From Phaeodactylibacter xiamenensis (GTDB lineage Bacteria; Bacteroidota; Bacteroidia; Chitinophagales; Saprospiraceae), in contig NZ_JPOS01000075.1 of NCBI RefSeq assembly GCF_000759025.1, forward strand, positions 124,001 to 188,000: a stretch of 64,000 bases of DNA, given 5' to 3'. This document shows positions 62,711 to 64,000 of the stretch, piece after piece (position 1 is the first letter of the stretch; the number at the start of each line of letters is the position of its first letter). The notes beneath the pieces were generated by a model. It was given only the letters and a program-made list of their open reading frames with translations. It was not told where the DNA came from and made no database searches. The position numbers and the translations under genes are program-made.

Positions 62711-63361
62711 TTACCCCCTATTCTTGTGAGGGGCAATACTCAAATAAGGGTTGTCATAAATGTTGATGGGGAGGGCACGGAAGGGGAGCTGCTGCTGCCA
62801 GGCGATGTAGTTGAAGCTGAGCTGGTCGCGGCGGCTGTGCTGCTGGTAGAAATGCCACCACGCATTGCTGAATTGAATGACGGCTGCATGGTGGTGCTGC
62901 CGGGCTATAAGGCCACAGGCGGCCAGGCCCTGATGCGGTGGGTAGTTTTGGGTGCGAATGGTATCTACGGTCTTTTGGATGAGGACGGGGTCGTCTTTGT
63001 GGTGGCGGGTACACCAATCGGCTTCTTCGTATATGCAGTCGCGGTAGGGATGGCGGAATAGGACGAAGGGGGATTGCCGGAGGGCTTCCCGGAATAAGCT
63101 TAGGATGGCAGAGCCGGTGAATTGCATATTGGCGTCGTGCCAAATGCTGGTGGGGTAGTGGGGGAGGAAAAGGTGGGGCAGGAGCTTGGGCAGACGGGAG
63201 GCGCGGATAGGGTCCTGGTGCAGGGGCGGGCAGGAGATGATCTGATACTGATCGCTCTGCAGGGGCTGATCGGTAAAGCAGAGGTAGTCCACTCCCGGGA
63301 AATCGGGCTGCGGGCGCAGGGTGTCGTAGGGGCTGAATATGGCGGTGTACAGGGTGAGGAT
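62711..63361 (-). CDS. TOD1/MUCI70-like glycosyltransferase (DUF616)
   Basis: About 216 residues. Family landmarks in order: LYTAIFSPYDTLRPQPD, VDYLCFTDQPL, DPIRASRLPKLLPHLFL, SIWHDANMQFTG, FRHPYRDCIYEEADWC, GLAACGLIARQHH and RRDQLSFNYIAW. The GTG at 63292 falls inside the conserved domain, so translation must begin further upstream, but no ATG, GTG or TTG exists in frame there; ATC at 63361 or CTG at 63352 are the only near-starts. Repeat material begins about 40 bp further on, so the natural 5' end may have been replaced. Probable cell-surface or polysaccharide glycosylation. Confidence 0.75.
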   Translation of the reverse strand: MLTLYTAIFSPYDTLRPQPDFPGVDYLCFTDQPLQSDQYQIISCPPLHQDPIRASRLPKLLPHLFLPHYPTSIWHDANMQFTGSAILSLFREALRQSPFVLFRHPYRDCIYEEADWCTRHHKDDPVLIQKTVDTIRTQNYPPHQGLAACGLIARQHHHAAVIQFSNAWWHFYQQHSRRDQLSFNYIAWQQQLPFRALPINIYDNPYLSIAPHKNRG

Positions 63362-63844
63362 GGGAAAAAGAGACTTTAGATTGCTGGGGCTTTGATGTTT
63401 TTGGCCGAGCGTTGCCGGCCGATGTGGCTTAGGGAATCAGAACGCCGGGGGCGCTCCCTTCCCCCGGCGTTCTGTAAGCAGTGCCCCGCTGGTGTGGCCT
63501 TGGCTTTCACATTTCGTACCTACGGCACGAGGCAAGTAGTAGTCTTGGGGGTTACCTATATTTTGCCCCTAGCGGGGCACTGGCTGCGGCGGGTCTGCCG
63601 GGGGCGCTCCCTTCCTCCGGCGTTCTGTAAGCAGTGCCCAGCTGGTGTGGCTTTGGCTTTCACATTTCGTACCTACGGCACGAGGCAAGTAGTAGTCTTG
63701 GGGGTTACCTATATTTTGCCCCTAGCGGGGCATTGGCTGCGGCGGGCTCCGCAAAGCAGGCGTGGCGGCTCCTCCATAGGGAGCGGCAATTAATTGTCGC
63801 CGTATAGAAGGCTGCGCTTCGGACCAACCTGAACCCTAGCTGCC
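63362..63844 (+). repeat. repeat-rich intergenic region 9 with 153-bp tandem duplication
   Basis: GAGCGTTGCCGG start, then two 153-bp units (GGGGGCGCTCCCTTC at 63447 and 63600), each with a B repeat whose hairpin loop is TAGC (GCCCCTAGCGGGGC). No gene. Confidence 0.82.
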
Positions 63845-64000
63845 CTAGTACGCCTTGCTCCTCGCTGCTGCCTTTTCCTCTTCCCGACGGGTGGAAAGCC
63901 TGCCGCTGCGGTAGCTGTTGAGCTGAAGGATTTTCTTTTTGTCCTCACGCTTTCGGTTGACGGCGCGGTGGAAGTACAGGGTGCCAAGGCTGGCGCTGAG
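63845..64000 (-). CDS. C-terminal end of an unrecognised protein (partial)
   Basis: An open frame entering from the right edge and ending at TAG 63845-63847. The 51 visible residues are very basic (RAVNRKREDKKKILQLNSY, STRREEEKAAARSKAY), like a cytoplasmic tail. No family can be named. Confidence 0.5.
   Translation of the reverse strand, partial: LSASLGTLYFHRAVNRKREDKKKILQLNSYRSGRLSTRREEEKAAARSKAY

Overview
The window looks like chromosome of a marine Bacteroidota, most likely of the Saprospiria/Lewinellaceae type (inference). Supporting signs are two proteins with type IX secretion (T9SS) C-terminal sorting domains, a two-residue-perfect TAnnTTTG promoter box upstream of several genes, many lipoprotein and SusD-free outer-membrane type proteins, Bacteroidota-style VWA and BNR-repeat proteins, and a moderately GC-rich coding style. 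No rRNA, tRNA or CRISPR was seen.

Region 1 (1-38.8 kb) is compact and ordinary in texture. It holds a partial T9SS FG-GAP protein, truA, a secreted DRGH nuclease, a large PAS/GAF histidine kinase translationally coupled to a response regulator, a DEAD-box helicase, a BNR/sortilin-like secreted protein, a CBM48-HhH fusion, an IS630-type element with a split transposase, a C1 peptidase, an EI24-like membrane protein, a VWA lipoprotein, a second PAS kinase with a nearby response regulator, a MazG-like hydrolase and arginine decarboxylase. From 23.2 to 32.1 kb lies one minus-strand hexuronate operon: uxuA-uxaC-kdgK-kdgA-TRAP transporter (PQM)-uxaA. It covers uptake and every catabolic step from uronate to pyruvate plus glyceraldehyde-3-phosphate except the uronate reductases. 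It is followed by an unusual fusion of a substrate-binding-protein fold to a methyltransferase, placed directly upstream of oxyR, and then a polyamine cluster (speD, glutathionylspermidine-synthase-like ATP-grasp, YgiB-like lipoprotein, divergent membrane-bound speE).

Region 2 (38.8-63.8 kb) changes character abruptly. Single genes (metalloprotease, GH109-like oxidoreductase, DUF4143 ATPase, mannose-1-phosphate guanylyltransferase, Wzi/RemB-like outer-membrane protein, HepT-MntA toxin-antitoxin, IS1380 transposase, small XRE regulator, DUF616 glycosyltransferase) are separated by 0.6-2.2 kb gaps packed with a mosaic of interspersed repeats. All copies point the same way. Several repeat modules fold into stem-loops whose G.U pairs only make sense on the plus-strand RNA. 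The array includes 331-bp, 195-bp, 153-bp and 14-bp tandem repeats. An AT-rich toxin-antitoxin islet at 55.8-57.0 kb is bracketed by 383-bp direct repeats.

The strongest candidates for something undescribed are the repeat mosaic with its strand-specific folding signature, the substrate-binding/methyltransferase fusion next to oxyR, and a pair of hairpins with unrelated stems but an identical 20-nt loop.
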